Shown in pieces: positions 1 through 12,841 of a stretch of DNA of 48,317 nucleotides (within the stretch, counting starts at the first letter, position 1; each line of letters starts with the position of its first letter). The position numbers and the translations under genes are program-made. This stretch comes from Beroe ovata (lineage: Eukaryota; Ctenophora; Nuda; Beroida; Beroidae). The notes beneath the pieces are model-generated. The model was not told the origin of the DNA. It saw only the letters and a program-made list of their open reading frames with translations, and ran no database searches. The stretch lies in contig CAMPET010000024.1 of assembly GCA_946803715.1 (NCBI GenBank), positions 379,202-427,518 of the forward strand, given 5' to 3'.

Positions 1-34
<34 letters not shown>

Positions 35-58
35 CGACTTACACACACACACACACAC
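1..58. repeat. CA microsatellite at left edge
   Basis: Alternating AC dinucleotides with one short interruption near base 33. It is a simple repeat truncated by the window edge. Confidence 0.95.
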
Positions 59-492
59 CTCACTCCAACATACACATGTATGTGTTTTTTATGTGTTTTC
101 ACAGGTGGCTTCTTTCTTGCCACTGTTTTGTCTAGCTCTGTCTCGAACAGGTTTATTTATGTAGATTACAAAACAAGTGCGGGGGATTTTTTATGCCGCA
201 TTTGCGTTTTTTCGCCAAATTTTACTGGAGCCATTCCAATTTTATGTGTTTCAATTGAGACCTACTAGAATTGAGACTCGCCTACCATGTTATTATGTTC
301 TGTATCTGACATCATCAACGTAGAAATTCCCAACAAGATACGTGATTGTGCTTTCTGCATTTGTAGTCAATTGTAAACAAGCTAACTGTTATCAATGACC
401 CATTCACTACCACTGACAGCATGTCTGGAGACAGGCATATCGAGGTGGAGTCCGATGTCATTTTCATTGCTTTTTAGCTTGTTTTGTGAGTG

Positions 493-493
<1 letters not shown>

Positions 494-531
<38 letters not shown>
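494..531. repeat. GT microsatellite
   Basis: Uninterrupted GT dinucleotides over about 38 bases. Confidence 0.95.
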
Positions 532-532
<1 letters not shown>

Positions 533-950
533 ATGCACAGCAACGTCGTGACAGCTGAAACCTGTCATGGTTTGTCTTGCTCACTTTTGAAGAGTTTTGT
601 GTTTCACTTTAGGGTAAGGAGAGACGTCTGAACAAGACACAGGTTTCACCCTGTGTGCCCCACTATGTCATGTTATACCTCCCCGTATCAGTTATACACG
701 ATTATGATAATTGGTCCCCGCTGCACTTCCCATGTGTTTGAACCGTGAAAATTATATAATCTCGCATTCTTCCTCCCCCAAGTTAGCCCTGCATAAACCG
801 TTTGAGTATCACATTTACCTGGTACAGTATATATTCTAATTCAGTTTTGTAACTGCCATTGTTATACTGCACATTTTCCTTTCTTTGTGTCCTGTATGCT
901 GTATGTTAGGTTTGGTCGTGTGGTACGATTGATCCAACAGGAAACAGGAA

Positions 951-997
951 GCAGATCTGAGATAAGCTGCTTCCGAAGCAGCTTATCTCAGATCTGC
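951..997. repeat. 47-bp perfect inverted repeat
   Basis: Two 23-base arms starting GCAGATCTGAGATAAGCTGC are separated by a single base (974) and are exact reverse complements. RNA from either strand could form a tight hairpin. It has no coding context, and it may be the core of a short fold-back element. Confidence 0.9.
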
Positions 998-3794
998 AGA
1001 TACACCTCGATTTGCCCGGCTACTCCTCGTGACGCGTGATACTGATTAGACCGTGTGGCAGTGATCTGGGATATGTTTCATGGATTCTTCCTATGCGAGC
1101 TGAGAGACTGCAATTATACATAGGTGCTTATTGTAGACAACAGTCCTGACTATCATGTTTTCGCATCTCTATACCATATAGTTGAGGTACTCTGAACTAC
1201 TAACTGGTTACTATATATCCTATCAAGACACGATCAACTTCAAGGAATATTCAAGTAGGCTAGCACCTCGATCTGACTCACCAATTATCGTCCCATCATC
1301 ATGAGCTTTGACTCCACTGACAATTTCCCAATGTGGTTTCCACGCCTGTTCTTTTCCGGACTCGCTATTTATCCGGCGTCTGTTCATATAAACTCTGTTC
1401 TACTGTACGGTAGTATATATTGTCCGGTAAATACAGTTCAAAAGTGCTTCTCGTTCTGCTAGATGAAACGTTATCCATCACATAGCTATATATAGTAGGA
1501 CGCAGTGCGCAGCACACACAGGAATTACACACTGTGTTGGAATCGTCATTACAGGAAGAATGGTGGAGACAACACCACTCTTCCATCTCCTCTGTCCTGT
1601 CTGTCCTGCGTGTGTTTGTGTATGTTTGTGTTTACTGTGTCTGTCCTGCGTGTGTTTGTGTGATATCTGTGTGTTATTTTGTGTGATAGTGTGTTGTTAG
1701 TCGGTCAGTGTGTGAATTTTCTGTGGGTGTCTCTGTGTGTGATGTTACTATGTTGGTCTCACACAGTCTCAATGTATGCTAATATGTCTCACGTGTTAAA
1801 GTCTCACTCTGTTAAAGTTTCACAATATGTTAGCTTGACTCAATGTGAGTCTCATTATGCGGGGGGCTGGCTCAATGATGAAATTGCATCGAAACTCATT
1901 TTCTCGCCACATCAAAGGGATGTTTTTTGTTGTTACTTTGTACACAAAATTTGATTATCTTGTTTTTCTTGATCCCTAGTTGTCGCAGTGTGACTAGCAA
2001 ATATTATAATTCGTCCCCTTTCGCGGGCACTATTTTTGCAAAAAATTTGCATTTTATTTCCGCTTTGAAATTCGGTTGTACTTTTAACATGCTTGACTCA
2101 AAGGATGATATCTCAACAATTGATACAGAAAACTTGTCATGGAAATCTTGTCTGTATCGTAATAGTGGTACTGAGTGCATGTGATAACAGTCGAAACAAT
2201 GTATAGATCATCATCCATAGAAATGTGGCAGTTCTGTGTGTTTGTGTCTGTTCTGTGTGTGTGGATGTGTGTTTGTGTCTGTGTGTCTGTTTGTTCGATT
2301 TTCTGTACTGATCTAAAGCTTAGTACCTATACTTTGCACTTTCTCGGTACACTATCCAGTTAAGAGGCGCAAAGACGGGGACCGTATTTGATCACCTGCT
2401 AGTGATATTAGTAGCCATGTGGACCCATTCTAAATGATATTACCTTCCCGATTATAACTTGTTTTGTGTATTCTAGTCCATGACTTAACCAGGACGATAT
2501 TTGTAAAAAGCTTCCTTTTCTTAACAAGGTTTTGGGAGTTTGTAGTATAGTATAGTCTGCAGCTAATTTGTTGCCATAAATTGGTTAGTTTTCGTTTGGG
2601 CAATTACCGCCCGAAACCACTCATGCTCCTCTGTAATTGCCCCCCATGTAATTGCGTGTTTTTCAAAGTTGCAATCATGTCTCGGTATATAATCTGATAA
2701 TCATCAGATCTAGAACTCATCAGAACTCACTGCTGATGCTCTATGATATCCCCAGGCCATATCTGGCTCCGTCTACATCATTTGCTCAACGTCTAATGGG
2801 TTTAACATCTATATTTCACTATATTCCATCAGGAGGAGTATATGTCATGTGATATATAATTAGCTGCGCATATATCCTGATCATTATGCCACAGAGTAAT
2901 ATCATTAATATATACCTAGCTGGCGTATAATTGGTATACCGGTTCCATCAAGTCTGACACAGCTCACAAGCCTAGTATTTGTGCTGTACTACAGCAGCTG
3001 ACCAAGGATAAAAACCTATATTTTCAAGCTCTTATCATAGATGCTCACTCAATCAGTCACTACGCCCACCCCAATCACTATATTTCATACTCATTTATAC
3101 CCCCTTTCCCCTTCCTCCCTAGTTCTTCCCAGCTCTACAATCGCAAGTTCCTTGATTCAATTCCTATCATCATTCACTTCTTTAACACAGTAACTCACCA
3201 CTTGCTACCATAACTCACCACTCTCAACCTCCCTCTCCCGACGGTCTCTGCACGATAGTTCCCTCTTCCCACCATATTCACCCCGTACTCTGCACCGTAT
3301 TCACGGTGGCCCGGGCCTAGTCGTTAGTCTCTTCACGCATTATTTCCCTAGCAGAGCTGTAACATGATAGACTACCTGCACTCCAAGTGTCTCGACCTTT
3401 GTTCTAGAGCTTTGAAATTGAAAATTTTGTGAATCGCTGAATAGTCGCGTATAATGGGCCTGGGCAAGAAAAGTTGTTTTATAGGAGCGTACCTACTTGC
3501 ACACACATGACCTCTCCCATTCTGATTACATTTCTATTCCTCACTAATGACTATGATCAGTGCATATTTCTAAAGTGCAGCTGCTCAACGTATTTTAAAA
3601 AGTATTATTTTCAATTCGATTACAGTTTTTCGAGCTTTAGCGGGAAGAGAAGTATTTCGTCTCGAGCCCCAAATTCTCGTTACCCCAAATTCTTTCTTCT
3701 TTATTTGAACGAAGTCTGTTATTTGTTTGCTGATCACGCGATTCTTATCATATATAGCAAGATTGACGTCCACGCCCACGTGAAACGGGTCAAC

Positions 3795-5462
3795 ATGCCC
3801 AATGACGGTCCGCGTTGCAAATACTTAATGGAAACCGAGCAAAATCTGGACAAACCCTCACGGAAAAGTGTAAACCTGGAGAAATTTAAAAAGTTGGACT
3901 ATGCAGTGGCAAAGCAGTCGCTCAACACTGATCTCATTCTACGGGCAAAGGTGTTGGATGCGATGGCAGAGTTGAAAACTGGGCATTACAGATTGTGTAA
4001 CGAGTGCATCCATCACACTGTGAAGTGTGAAGAGAGGGGAGCCATCAGGAAGGGAGAAGGAAAGGTGAGTGGTTGGTGGAGTAGGGTGAGGAGAGGTGGT
4101 GGTTAGAAGAGAGTGAGTGAGTGGGTGAATGAGAATGAGGGAAGAGGGTGTGTGTGCTGAGCTCTATATATTACAGTCATATTCTCCACAGGAGCTGAAT
4201 CACAAGGCGCAGGAGCATGCACTGGCAGTTGGAGAGCGTGAAGCTGCTCTTCGGGAAGTTGAGGACCTCCGGGAACACGTGAGTTACCATGGAAACCATG
4301 ATACCACCCACTTACGATACCACCTCACTTCGATACCACCTTATCACGATATTATCGATCATGAGTTCAGAATTGTACACACTTAATTCTTTTTTGTCTC
4401 ATCTAACACTGTCACCGATATCAACACTGTCACCGATATCAGTTTTCATGCCACTATTATAATACATGTCCTCAATCTTATCATGTCATTTGATTTGCAC
4501 TAATTGAGTGCTAATGTATATCGAGTCTGGGGAATCGTAATCCGATTGATGGTCTAGACCAATTATTAGGTGAAGGAAATGCTATGTATATCTATTCTCG
4601 GAGACACACACGTTATACTTATATGACATTGCAAATCCTCCAGTTTGAGTCCAAGAAACGGGAATGTGACACAATGCAGTGTGACAGAGACGTCGCACTA
4701 TTGGCACTCAAACAGAGTATTGAAATGGGCGGAGAACCACTGCAGCATGAACTCAACTTACTGAAGGTAGCTATTAGGACACAGATCACGAGACAAACTA
4801 TAGCGATCCTGCAATTTGTTGCTGGACATCTTTTCTTCATCCTCAGTTATATGTCCACCACTCAACCACATCATGTCCACTCTTCTCCATCATGTCTCGA
4901 CTCCATCGTCTGACGTGTACCCATTCAGTCACGTCTCCGCAGGACATGACCGCTCCATACAGATGCACATATCCCACTCAAACATACCGCAAACTCCATC
5001 TCCCTCCCTTAGAACCAGGTGAAAGAGTTCGAGGTGCGGGACGAAGAGGCTAAACAGCAGGTGCAGCACGTGAAACAGGAGTGTAGCCAGGTGAAGCAGG
5101 AGAACGCCAGGATGCGCCTCATGTACGACCTGGACAGGACGGCTCACAACCGGGAAGCGGCGCACCTCCAGGACAAGGTCCGCCAGTTGGAGCGGCAGAG
5201 GGACGAGGCTGTCAAGAAGGCGGAGGAGGAACGGAAACAACGGGACGAGGCGATAAAACGAGTGAAAGAGGAGAGGAAAATGAATATGAAGTTGGCCCAG
5301 ATGGCGAAGATAGCTAAACTATCGACTGAGCCCGATACCAGTGATGATAGTGCTATTATCGAGGATGATGCACCTGATGGGCAGAGCTCGAACAGTGACC
5401 CCAGTACTGTGGTCATAATGAGGAACGGACAAGACCAGGTTAGTTGTGTTGTCAACTCTTAA
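3795..5462 (+). CDS. Coiled-coil protein exons, probable 5' half of a DLG5/CARMA-like MAGUK
   Basis: Four exons with clean GT-AG borders, all phase 0: 3795-4064 (starts MPNDG), 4192-4278, 4644-4766 and 5019-5438. Together they encode 300 residues. Exon 1 is Lys-rich with a CNECxxH stretch. Exons 2-4 are charged heptad-type sequence (runs of E/K/R/Q, for example RQLERQRDEAVKK), a long coiled coil of the kind that precedes the PDZ domain in DLG5 and the CARMA proteins. The end of exon 4 is acidic and Ser-rich. If the donor at 5438 is not used, the frame stops at 5460-5462, giving 307 residues. The next coding segment (6675) lies downstream in the same orientation. A direct in-frame join would need a poor acceptor at 6689, so a missed small exon, an alternative promoter or two separate genes are all possible. 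I favour one gene on family grounds. Confidence 0.7.
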
Positions 5463-6674
5463 TTGAGTGTTAATTGGTGTCCATTCAAGTGAATTTTTGG
5501 AACTTTTGTTCGTTTTCCTCGCCACATTCTGTCAGTTGCTACATACACCCTTACCACTCCATAAAGCCACTCTTCACATCAAGCCATCTTACTGAGAACT
5601 ATCCCTCACTTCATCCACTTTATGTGATGATAAACACATGTTACATTCCCATTTCTCGATAATGATACCGCTCTCCAATATATATATGTCGTTCACGGCG
5701 CTGGAATTGCTATTTATCATTGCTAATGAGGAAGGACATGTGAACAGAGCTTTAAATTGACCCTCATTCGCGTTGTCATGACTACAAATTCACTAACCCA
5801 GTGTGCAAGTTCCAGTATCAAACTCATTTCATTCTTACTGTGTTATGTCCTCTGTAATTCCTCTGTAAGATCGCGGGGTTACGATAGTAGTGTTACGATA
5901 GTATTGTTACGAAATTAGTGTTACGATAGTAGTGTTACGGTAGTAGTGTTACGATAGTAGTGTTACGATAGTAGTGTTACGTTGTCAAGGGGTATCGCGA
6001 CAATTTTACTCCCTTACTGTAATTGTAGAAAGTTGTACACCTGCCACACTACCACGGTCTATTGGTGGGGCTCAAATTTACTGCCATAGTACACAAACGT
6101 GTTTTCTTACTTTGCCATTTTTACTGTTTTTCAGTGGCCACATATACACAGATACTGACGCAGAATACAGACACACGAAGTCACAGACACGGATAAGCAC
6201 ACAGACACAGCCACAGAGATTTACACTTCACAGACTCTCTCATAGACATACAAACAGTTGCATACACTTACTCATAGCCACGAACATACACAAACACACA
6301 TACTGATACACACAGATAGCCACATCCCGATTCATTAGAGATATCAACCCATTTCGTGATCTTCAATATTCATTCCATTCATCCTTTTATCATATTATTT
6401 TGACACATAAATGGAATTACGGGCCATTATCTAGGCGGTAGGTTATAGGTATGCATTTAACTCCAAGCAGTCAGGTTCGCGATGATAATCTGATTCTTGT
6501 TGTGCTTTATAAACAAGCAAATTTGGAAGTAAGTATTTGGGCATGTCGTGAGAGGGTAGCACTAGTTCAATTAGTAGTCAGCCCTCTCTTATCCACGTGA
6601 CGCCAGCTATTTGATTATAAGTATCGCTAGCGCTCTTGTGCCCCGTTCACTCGCCCCTCTCTCTTTCCGTCGTT
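5463..6674. other. Intron or intergenic stretch with 15-mer tandem repeat
   Basis: No coding sequence recognised. It contains a tandem repeat (5878-5981) and a CA-rich tract (6140-6310). If the coil exons and the PDZ-SH3-GuK exons are one gene, this is a 1.2-kb intron. If they are two genes, it holds the second promoter; the sequence just before ATG 6675 is pyrimidine-rich and also reads as a good 3' splice site ending at 6685. Confidence 0.5.
5878..5981. repeat. 15-bp tandem repeat, about seven copies
   Basis: Direct repeats of a unit close to GTTACGATAGTAGTG, with single-base variants (CGGTAG, AAATTAG). It is a minisatellite inside non-coding sequence. Confidence 0.9.
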
Positions 6675-9600
6675 ATGTCTTACAGCAAGATCTCGTACAG
6701 TTCCCGGCTCAACAGAACCGATATCAAATACGAGCACATACTCAGGTCTCGACGCGGCATGTCCATGGTCAATGATGCTAACCCTGACAAGCAGCAGGAT
6801 AACCGTCTCAAGCTGGAGCTGGCAGAGATTGACAGACAGAAGCGGCTCATTATGCGCCGTCAGCGCCACCGGACTGGAGCGGCCGTGTCGCTCCAGCAGC
6901 AACAGACCGCCACTCCCACCAGTCTGAAGCGAGAGGAGCTGGCGCAGGCTCGACTCAACAAGACTCTGAAGAAGTATGGCATGGAACTGCCGATGATAAG
7001 CAAGTCTCCCCGCCCAGATAGGGCAGTGTCGTGTGTCACGACTTGTCCCAGGTCCACTAGAGCTGTCTCGTGTGTGACATCCTGTCCGGGCCGGGCTGTG
7101 TCATGCGCGGCATCGTGCCCCAGACCGAACAGAGCTGTATCGTGTGTAGCTAGCTTGAAGAAGTGCTACAGTACACCGAGTAGATCAGTCTATCCCACGC
7201 TTTATGACACAGATTCCTATGCTAAGTTCTGTGAGCGGTTGGCTCCACTGAAGGAGCAGTATAGGGCCATGAGAGCGGATCTGGATGACAAGATAACTGG
7301 GAGACGGGTGTGCACTGAGGAAGAGGAGAATGAGGATAGTTCCTCCTCATCCTCAGCCACCAGCTTGTCCTCCTCCTCCTCCGACAATGAGGAAAACACT
7401 GTCTCCGTCAAAAACAGCCCTTTTATGCCGTCTATCACCGTGAAAAAACTATCGCTCAAAAAGCCGCCTCGGAAAGTTTCTTCTCTGACCAAAACAGATA
7501 TCCGCCGTGTTTCTAAGGAACAGCAGAAAAACAACACTGAGAGTGCACTACTTGATTCCCAGCAGAAAGCCATTTCTAGAATAGAAATAGCCGTCCCTCG
7601 TGTGGATACAGCCACCCCTGATACAGCTATAGCCACCACCCCTCGTATCGAGATAGCTACCTCTGGTGATGGCAAGGAGGCTACAGGAGCATGCACAGCC
7701 GCCATTCTCCAGTATTGCGACGACATAAACCACTACTTGTCGGACAGTGCTAGGTTTTACAACAGTAGCAGAGTGTTGGGCGAGGAGCAGGTTGAACTAC
7801 ACAACTGGGACGCGTATAGGAGATGTTGCCCTGTGAGCAGTACTTCCTTTGTAAAGGGACCTGATATCCTCCAGCTATCCTACCTATCATTCCACTAGGT
7901 CACTATTACGATATGATCACCCTTGTACACACGTGTATTGTCGATGACTGACGACAACTTGTCGTCACTCATACATGGATCACCATTTTGTTGTCATCTT
8001 GTTGTACTTGTTGCCATGCCATTCGCGAGAGTTACAAAGTGTTGTTGCCATGCCCGTTACCATGTAGTCGACTGTTGTTATCCCTGTCACCATGTTGTTG
8101 TAATGCCTAGATCACCATGTCGTTGTCACATGGCGCGCTGTTAACACCGACTATTCTCAGAACAACTCCGTCTCGTTATCGGACGTCACGTTCACCGAGG
8201 CCCGAACCATCACGGGCAAGAAGGTGAATCTGATCATGGCGAACAGTGAGAACACTCTCACCACTCCTCCCCATTCCTCTTCCTCTTCCTCACCGATAAG
8301 TGGTCTCCAGTTTGCCGTGTCGTCCGAGAGCCCAGTCAAGAAGGTTTCCGATATCGTCATCAAAACTAAGGTAAATACACAATAATACCATCAAGTAAAT
8401 CGGTTCTATCTGCCATTAGATATGCAGGTATCACTGATAGCTGATACTGATTACTAATAATACGATGAGTATGAAGTATCAGCATCAATACGGTCAGTAC
8501 TTGACTAACACTACATATGACAACACGCAATCAAAACAGGGAGATGAAGTTCCTGGTGGCAACCTTATCAAGATGAATGGTGTCCAACCTGCTGCTAAAC
8601 CACCACGGAAACCTGTCAAAACAGTGGCTCAGTCCTCTTCCAGCTCTACTTCCAGCTCAAGTTGGTTGCATCACTTCATATCAGTTAGCGACACATCACT
8701 TAAACATCACTCATCATCCCTGAAGGTTTATCATATCAACCATGGCACATTCATCACTCATCACTCTTCATAATATTATCATGGTAACATCTCTCACCAT
8801 GAACCAATACCCCCTCAGCTTCAAGCAGTCCGATCACTCAATTGAAGACTGGTTCAACACGCTCTGTTACTCTTACACAGACAGACAGGATCCAAATCAT
8901 TTGCGGCAAATCCAAGAGCAAGGGAATTTACATAAGCAAGATCCTGGAAGCGAGTCTCACCACGGGCAAGGTATCATTCAAATCTCATTCCGAATATAAT
9001 ATTCACATTCTTTTACGGGGACGGAATATTCAATATTCATTTCACATTGACTTTCATCTGTTTCATCTTATGCATTTCCACAGTAACCTAACTCTGTGAA
9101 CATTGACAAACCCTGTCCCATTTAACCCCCCAGCCTCATTGACTTTAACCCCCCTATTTCTGAAACCTAATCCCCATCCCCCACTATCGTACAAGCCCTC
9201 CCCCATTCTCACCCCATGCCCCCCTCTCAGAATGGGGTTAACGTAGGGGACGAGGTGGTGGAAGCTAACGGGACAGACCTGTCCAATATGACAGTTGAGG
9301 AGGCGGAGAGAGTCGTGAGAATCCAAACTCCGGCCGTGCTAAGTGTGAGGAGTAATATATCGGGGTACTTGGCTGCGAGAGATACTTTCTACGTGAGGTG
9401 TGTGTGCGCCATACGTCACGTGTCATACGTCACGTGTCATTTTCATACATATTGTACAATTTCAAATGAAGTTGTACTATACATTGTGTGTATATACACA
9501 AGATAGCTTGTATTGTGCGGTACACTGTGTCTACACTGTGTTGTCACTTGATACAATGTGTGACAAACATATATCATTTTCAGAGCTCTATTCGATTTCA

Positions 9601-10101
9601 AGGCGGTACTCGAAACTGGTCTATCCTTCAAGTTTGGTCAAGTACTCCAAGTAACAGACGTGGAGAGTTATGATAACGGTTGGTGGCAGGCGTGTAAGAT
9701 AGACAACATGGTCCCCAAGTGCATGGGCGAGGTGCCGAGTAAAGACCGAGCCGATATGTTCAACTGCTCTCGATCCGAACACTGCTCCTCGACTGAGAGC
9801 ATGGCTATGAAGTCTCCCTCCTACCAGAGAGTGAGACCCCAGAGACTGAACTTCATGAGACCGGTCGTGTTGATGGGAACGCTTACACACAAGTTCACAA
9901 AGAAACTGGTCAAGGACTATCCGGGTCAGTTTAGCTACTGTATCCGGTACACAACGAAGAAGGACGCAGAGGGGACATTCCTGAGACATTGTACTAAAGA
10001 GAGCGTCATGGAGATGTGTGGGGAAGATGGAGCACTGATCGACTGTCAGAGGAAGAAAAGTGAATATTACTACATCACGAGGGAGGAAGTGCAGGTAACA
10101 G

Positions 10102-10134
<33 letters not shown>

Positions 10135-10793
10135 CACNTCACATGTCGATGTTTTCTTTGTCGTGATCGGCTCCGACAGAGTTTGTCCCATAACTCGGCG
10201 GAGTCATTGTCCTTCTCTCATATTACCCTACACATGAGTACACACACTTACTCACACGCACACACACACACCCACTAGCACTCACACACACTCACACCCA
10301 CACACTCACACACACACTCACACATAACATTCCAGAGTGTAAGTAACGGAGGGAAGCACTGTGTGTTGGAAGATGCGAGCACGTACACAGTGGATCAGCT
10401 GGAGAAGGCAGGACTGCACCCAATTGTTATCCTAGTGAAGTGCAAATCCTCACACGAGATAAGGTCAGTACCGTGCGACCGAGTGTCCAGCTGTTTCTTA
10501 TCAGACTTACGAGATACCTTTACTATATGAGTTCACTATGATGTGTTACTCAATTTAATGAGATCATGACCAAGTACTGAATAGAGAAACGACTCAAATA
10601 TATTCCCAGGTCTGTGAGGAATTGTACCATTGAGCAAGCACAGCGAACAATCAGCAAAGCGAGCAGACTGGAGCAAGAGCATCTCTCCAAGTTCACATCC
10701 ATTGTATCGGGCAGTAACTGCGATGATCTTTTCAAGTCCATCACGAGTGTTATCAATCATTACAAGGACTCTTGCTGGTTGCCCATCAGATGA
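6675..10793 (+). CDS. DLG5: MAGUK scaffold with PDZ, SH3 and guanylate-kinase-like domains (DLG5/CARMA-like)
   Basis: Eight exons with matching phases: 6675-7832, 8161-8370, 8540-8725, 8881-8970, 9231-9397, 9584-10094, 10336-10463 and 10610-10793 (TGA). About 877 residues from ATG 6675. The first two exons are basic, then Ser-rich with an acidic EEEENED/Ser tract. A PDZ domain is split over 8881-9397 (residues about 519-598; GIYISKIL, then GDEVVEANGTDLS). The SH3 domain (from about 605) opens with ALFDF and has NGWWQA. A guanylate-kinase-like domain (from about 690) opens RPVVLMG and ends in EQEHLSKF and a final WLP, both typical of DLG5. The P-loop is degenerate (GTLTHKF), so catalysis is not expected; MAGUK GuK domains act as peptide-binding scaffolds at membranes and junctions. 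The donor of exon 3 (8725) is the least certain border. Only one PDZ is visible, against four in vertebrate DLG5 and one in CARMA proteins, so either affiliation is possible. Confidence 0.82.
10095..10335. repeat. CA-rich intron with single-N assembly mark
   Basis: Intron between the SH3/GuK exon and the penultimate exon. It consists largely of CA repeats (10102-10137 and 10230-10330), with one N at 10138. The repeat probably caused the assembly problem that follows. Confidence 0.85.
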
Positions 10794-11253
10794 ATCGACA
10801 TGATACTGAATTTCTGATAATTTTGTCGTAACGGTCTATTTGGCTGAACAGAAAGCGGATGATTGCAATTATTACCTTCACTGTAGTTCAAGTTTGTAGA
10901 TTTTTATTTGTTCTTCGTTTTTAGTTTTCCACTTAGCTTAGATATAATATGTTAAGGAATGAAGAAAGTAACAGCACACGATAAGTATATGGCTACTACT
11001 TTTACTATGTCATATCGGTTTCTGTGTTTGAGCTGTATTAGATTAAATGTTATGCTCGACTAAATTTTAGTTATCAAAGTCATGAAAACGTTGTTTTGAA
11101 GTGTACAACTTGAATGCCATATACGATCAAAGGGCGGCTAATTTCCAGACACCAAGGAAATATGAAGTAAATCATAATGAGATCATGACCTATTTTAACC
11201 ATATAATATCATTTATCATGCTTATTTTCAAGCAGTTCTTTCGGAATAATCAT
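10303..11253. repeat. First copy of a ~950-bp tandem duplication
   Basis: The segment begins in the CA tract, includes the last two exons of the MAGUK gene and its 3' flank, and ends directly before a single N at 11254. It matches 11255-12198 almost base for base. The only differences I found are a 7-bp indel (CCAAGTA near 10570) and scattered substitutions left of that indel. Confidence 0.93.
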
Positions 11254-11254
11254 N

Positions 11255-12198
11255 CACTCACACACACACTCACACATAACATTCCAGAGTGTAAGTAACG
11301 GAGGGAAGCACTGTGTGTTGGAGGATGCGAGCACGTACACAGTGGATCAGCTGGAGAAGGCAGGACTCCACCCAATTGTTATCCTAGTGAAGTGTAAATC
11401 CTCGCACGAGATAAGGTCAGTACCGTGCGCCCGTGTGTCCAGCTTTTTCTTATCAGACTTACGAGATACCTTTGCTATTTGAGTTCACTGTGATGTGTCA
11501 CTCAATTTAATGAGATCATGACTGAATAGAGAAACGACTCAAATATATTCCCAGGTCTGTGAGGAATTGTACCATTGAGCAAGCACAGCGAACAATCAGC
11601 AAAGCGAGCAGACTGGAGCAAGAGCATCTCTCCAAGTTCACATCCATTGTATCGGGCAGTAACTGCGATGATCTTTTCAAGTCCATCACGAGTGTTATCA
11701 ATCATTACAAGGACTCTTGCTGGTTGCCCATCAGATGAATCGACATGATACTGAATTTCTGATAATTTTGTCGTAACGGTCTATTTGGCTGAACAGAAAG
11801 CGGATGATTGCAATTATTACCTTCACTGTAGTTCAAGTTTGTAGATTTTTATTTGTTCTTCGTTTTTAGTTTTCCACTTAGCTTAGATATAATATGTTAA
11901 GGAATGAAGAAAGTAACAGCACACGATAAGTATATGGCTACTACTTTTACTATGTCATATCGGTTTCTGTGTTTGAGCTGTATTAGATTAAATGTTATGC
12001 TCGACTAAATTTTAGTTATCAAAGTCATGAAAACGTTGTTTTGAAGTGTACAACTTGAATGCCATATACGATCAAAGGGCGGCTAATTTCCAGACACCAA
12101 GGAAATATGAAGTAAATCATAATGAGATCATGACCTATTTTAACCATATAATATCATTTATCATGCTTATTTTCAAGCAGTTCTTTCGGAATAATCAT
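11255..12198. repeat. Second copy of the ~950-bp tandem duplication
   Basis: Starts immediately after N 11254 and ends where the copies stop matching at 12198. It has the same order of CA tract, exon, intron, terminal exon and 3' flank as the first copy. The N at the junction suggests an assembly join rather than a biological duplication. Confidence 0.93.
11288..11738 (+). pseudogene. Duplicate of the last two MAGUK exons
   Basis: Exons 11288-11415 and 11555-11738 (TGA 11736-11738) repeat the GuK C-terminus encoded at 10336-10793. Splice sites and frame are intact. The exonic differences I noted are synonymous (GAA/GAG, CTG/CTC, TGC/TGT, TCA/TCG). There are no upstream SH3/GuK exons for this copy, so it is either a misassembled second allele or an unused exon pair. 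Confidence 0.85.
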
Positions 12199-12837
12199 AA
12201 ATTCTGTCCTTATTATGATGCGCCGACATTCTTTGATCAAGAATGCAAGAACATCTGAGAAATGTGACGCGCATAAATTCTACACTGCGTCTGGGTGTAC
12301 AATACGTGAGCAGTGCTGATTAGTAATGAAATATGCGTGTGTCGTTCGCGCCCTCATTCGTTGCCATTAATGCAATACCAGGTATAATTAAATTAATGCG
12401 CAGGGTGTGTCGTTTGTCAAATATCAGCTTCTATATGAAAACTTTACGTATGTTAGATAGAGGTTCATCTAGAGTTTTCCAATTGCTTTGAGATTGTTGG
12501 CCATACCCTCAAAATCAATGTGTGTATGCATGTGTCGTGTTTGTGTTCGCGTGGCTGAATTTTGAGTGTTCACATTTTTCTTATCAATGTCAGTGACGTA
12601 TTTGCAACTCAGAATACACTGGTCAGTTATACAGACAGAAGATAAGACACACGCAGTCACAATCGGAAAACCCCGCGTCTCAAATTACACTGCGTTCACC
12701 TTCACATGGCTTAGTCACTCTTGGTTTAGTTCATACCTTGTTTGCTTGCCTATTCAAAATATTCCGCATCAGTCATGAATGTAAGATTCTATAGCCAATG
12801 AGAAAGACAGTTCATTATCAATCTATCTTAGTTTCAG
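12199..12837. other. Intergenic region upstream of integrin alpha
   Basis: No gene seen. Near the right end there is a CCAAT sequence (12794-12798) and a pyrimidine-rich 3' splice site ending CAG at 12837, five bases before the integrin ATG. The integrin transcript therefore probably has a 5'-UTR intron. Confidence 0.55.
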
Positions 12838-12841
12838 CTAA

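Larger units (their letters stand above)
59..3794. other. Gene-free stretch left of the coiled-coil exons
   Basis: I see no reading frame with a recognisable domain on either strand; open frames are short and T-rich or TG-rich. The stretch holds a GT microsatellite (494-531), a 47-bp perfect palindrome (951-997) and TG-rich low-complexity sequence around 1590-1750 and 2230-2300. The promoter of the coiled-coil gene should lie at its right end, but no core element is clear enough to call. Confidence 0.6.

Noticed and set aside
3585-3779. Minus-strand open frame opposite the first coil exon's 5' side
   Set aside because: Low-complexity Lys-rich translation with no family resemblance.
7217-7726. 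169-codon minus-strand frame
   Set aside because: Antisense shadow of the Ser-rich MAGUK exon; the repeated Ser codons keep the opposite frame open.
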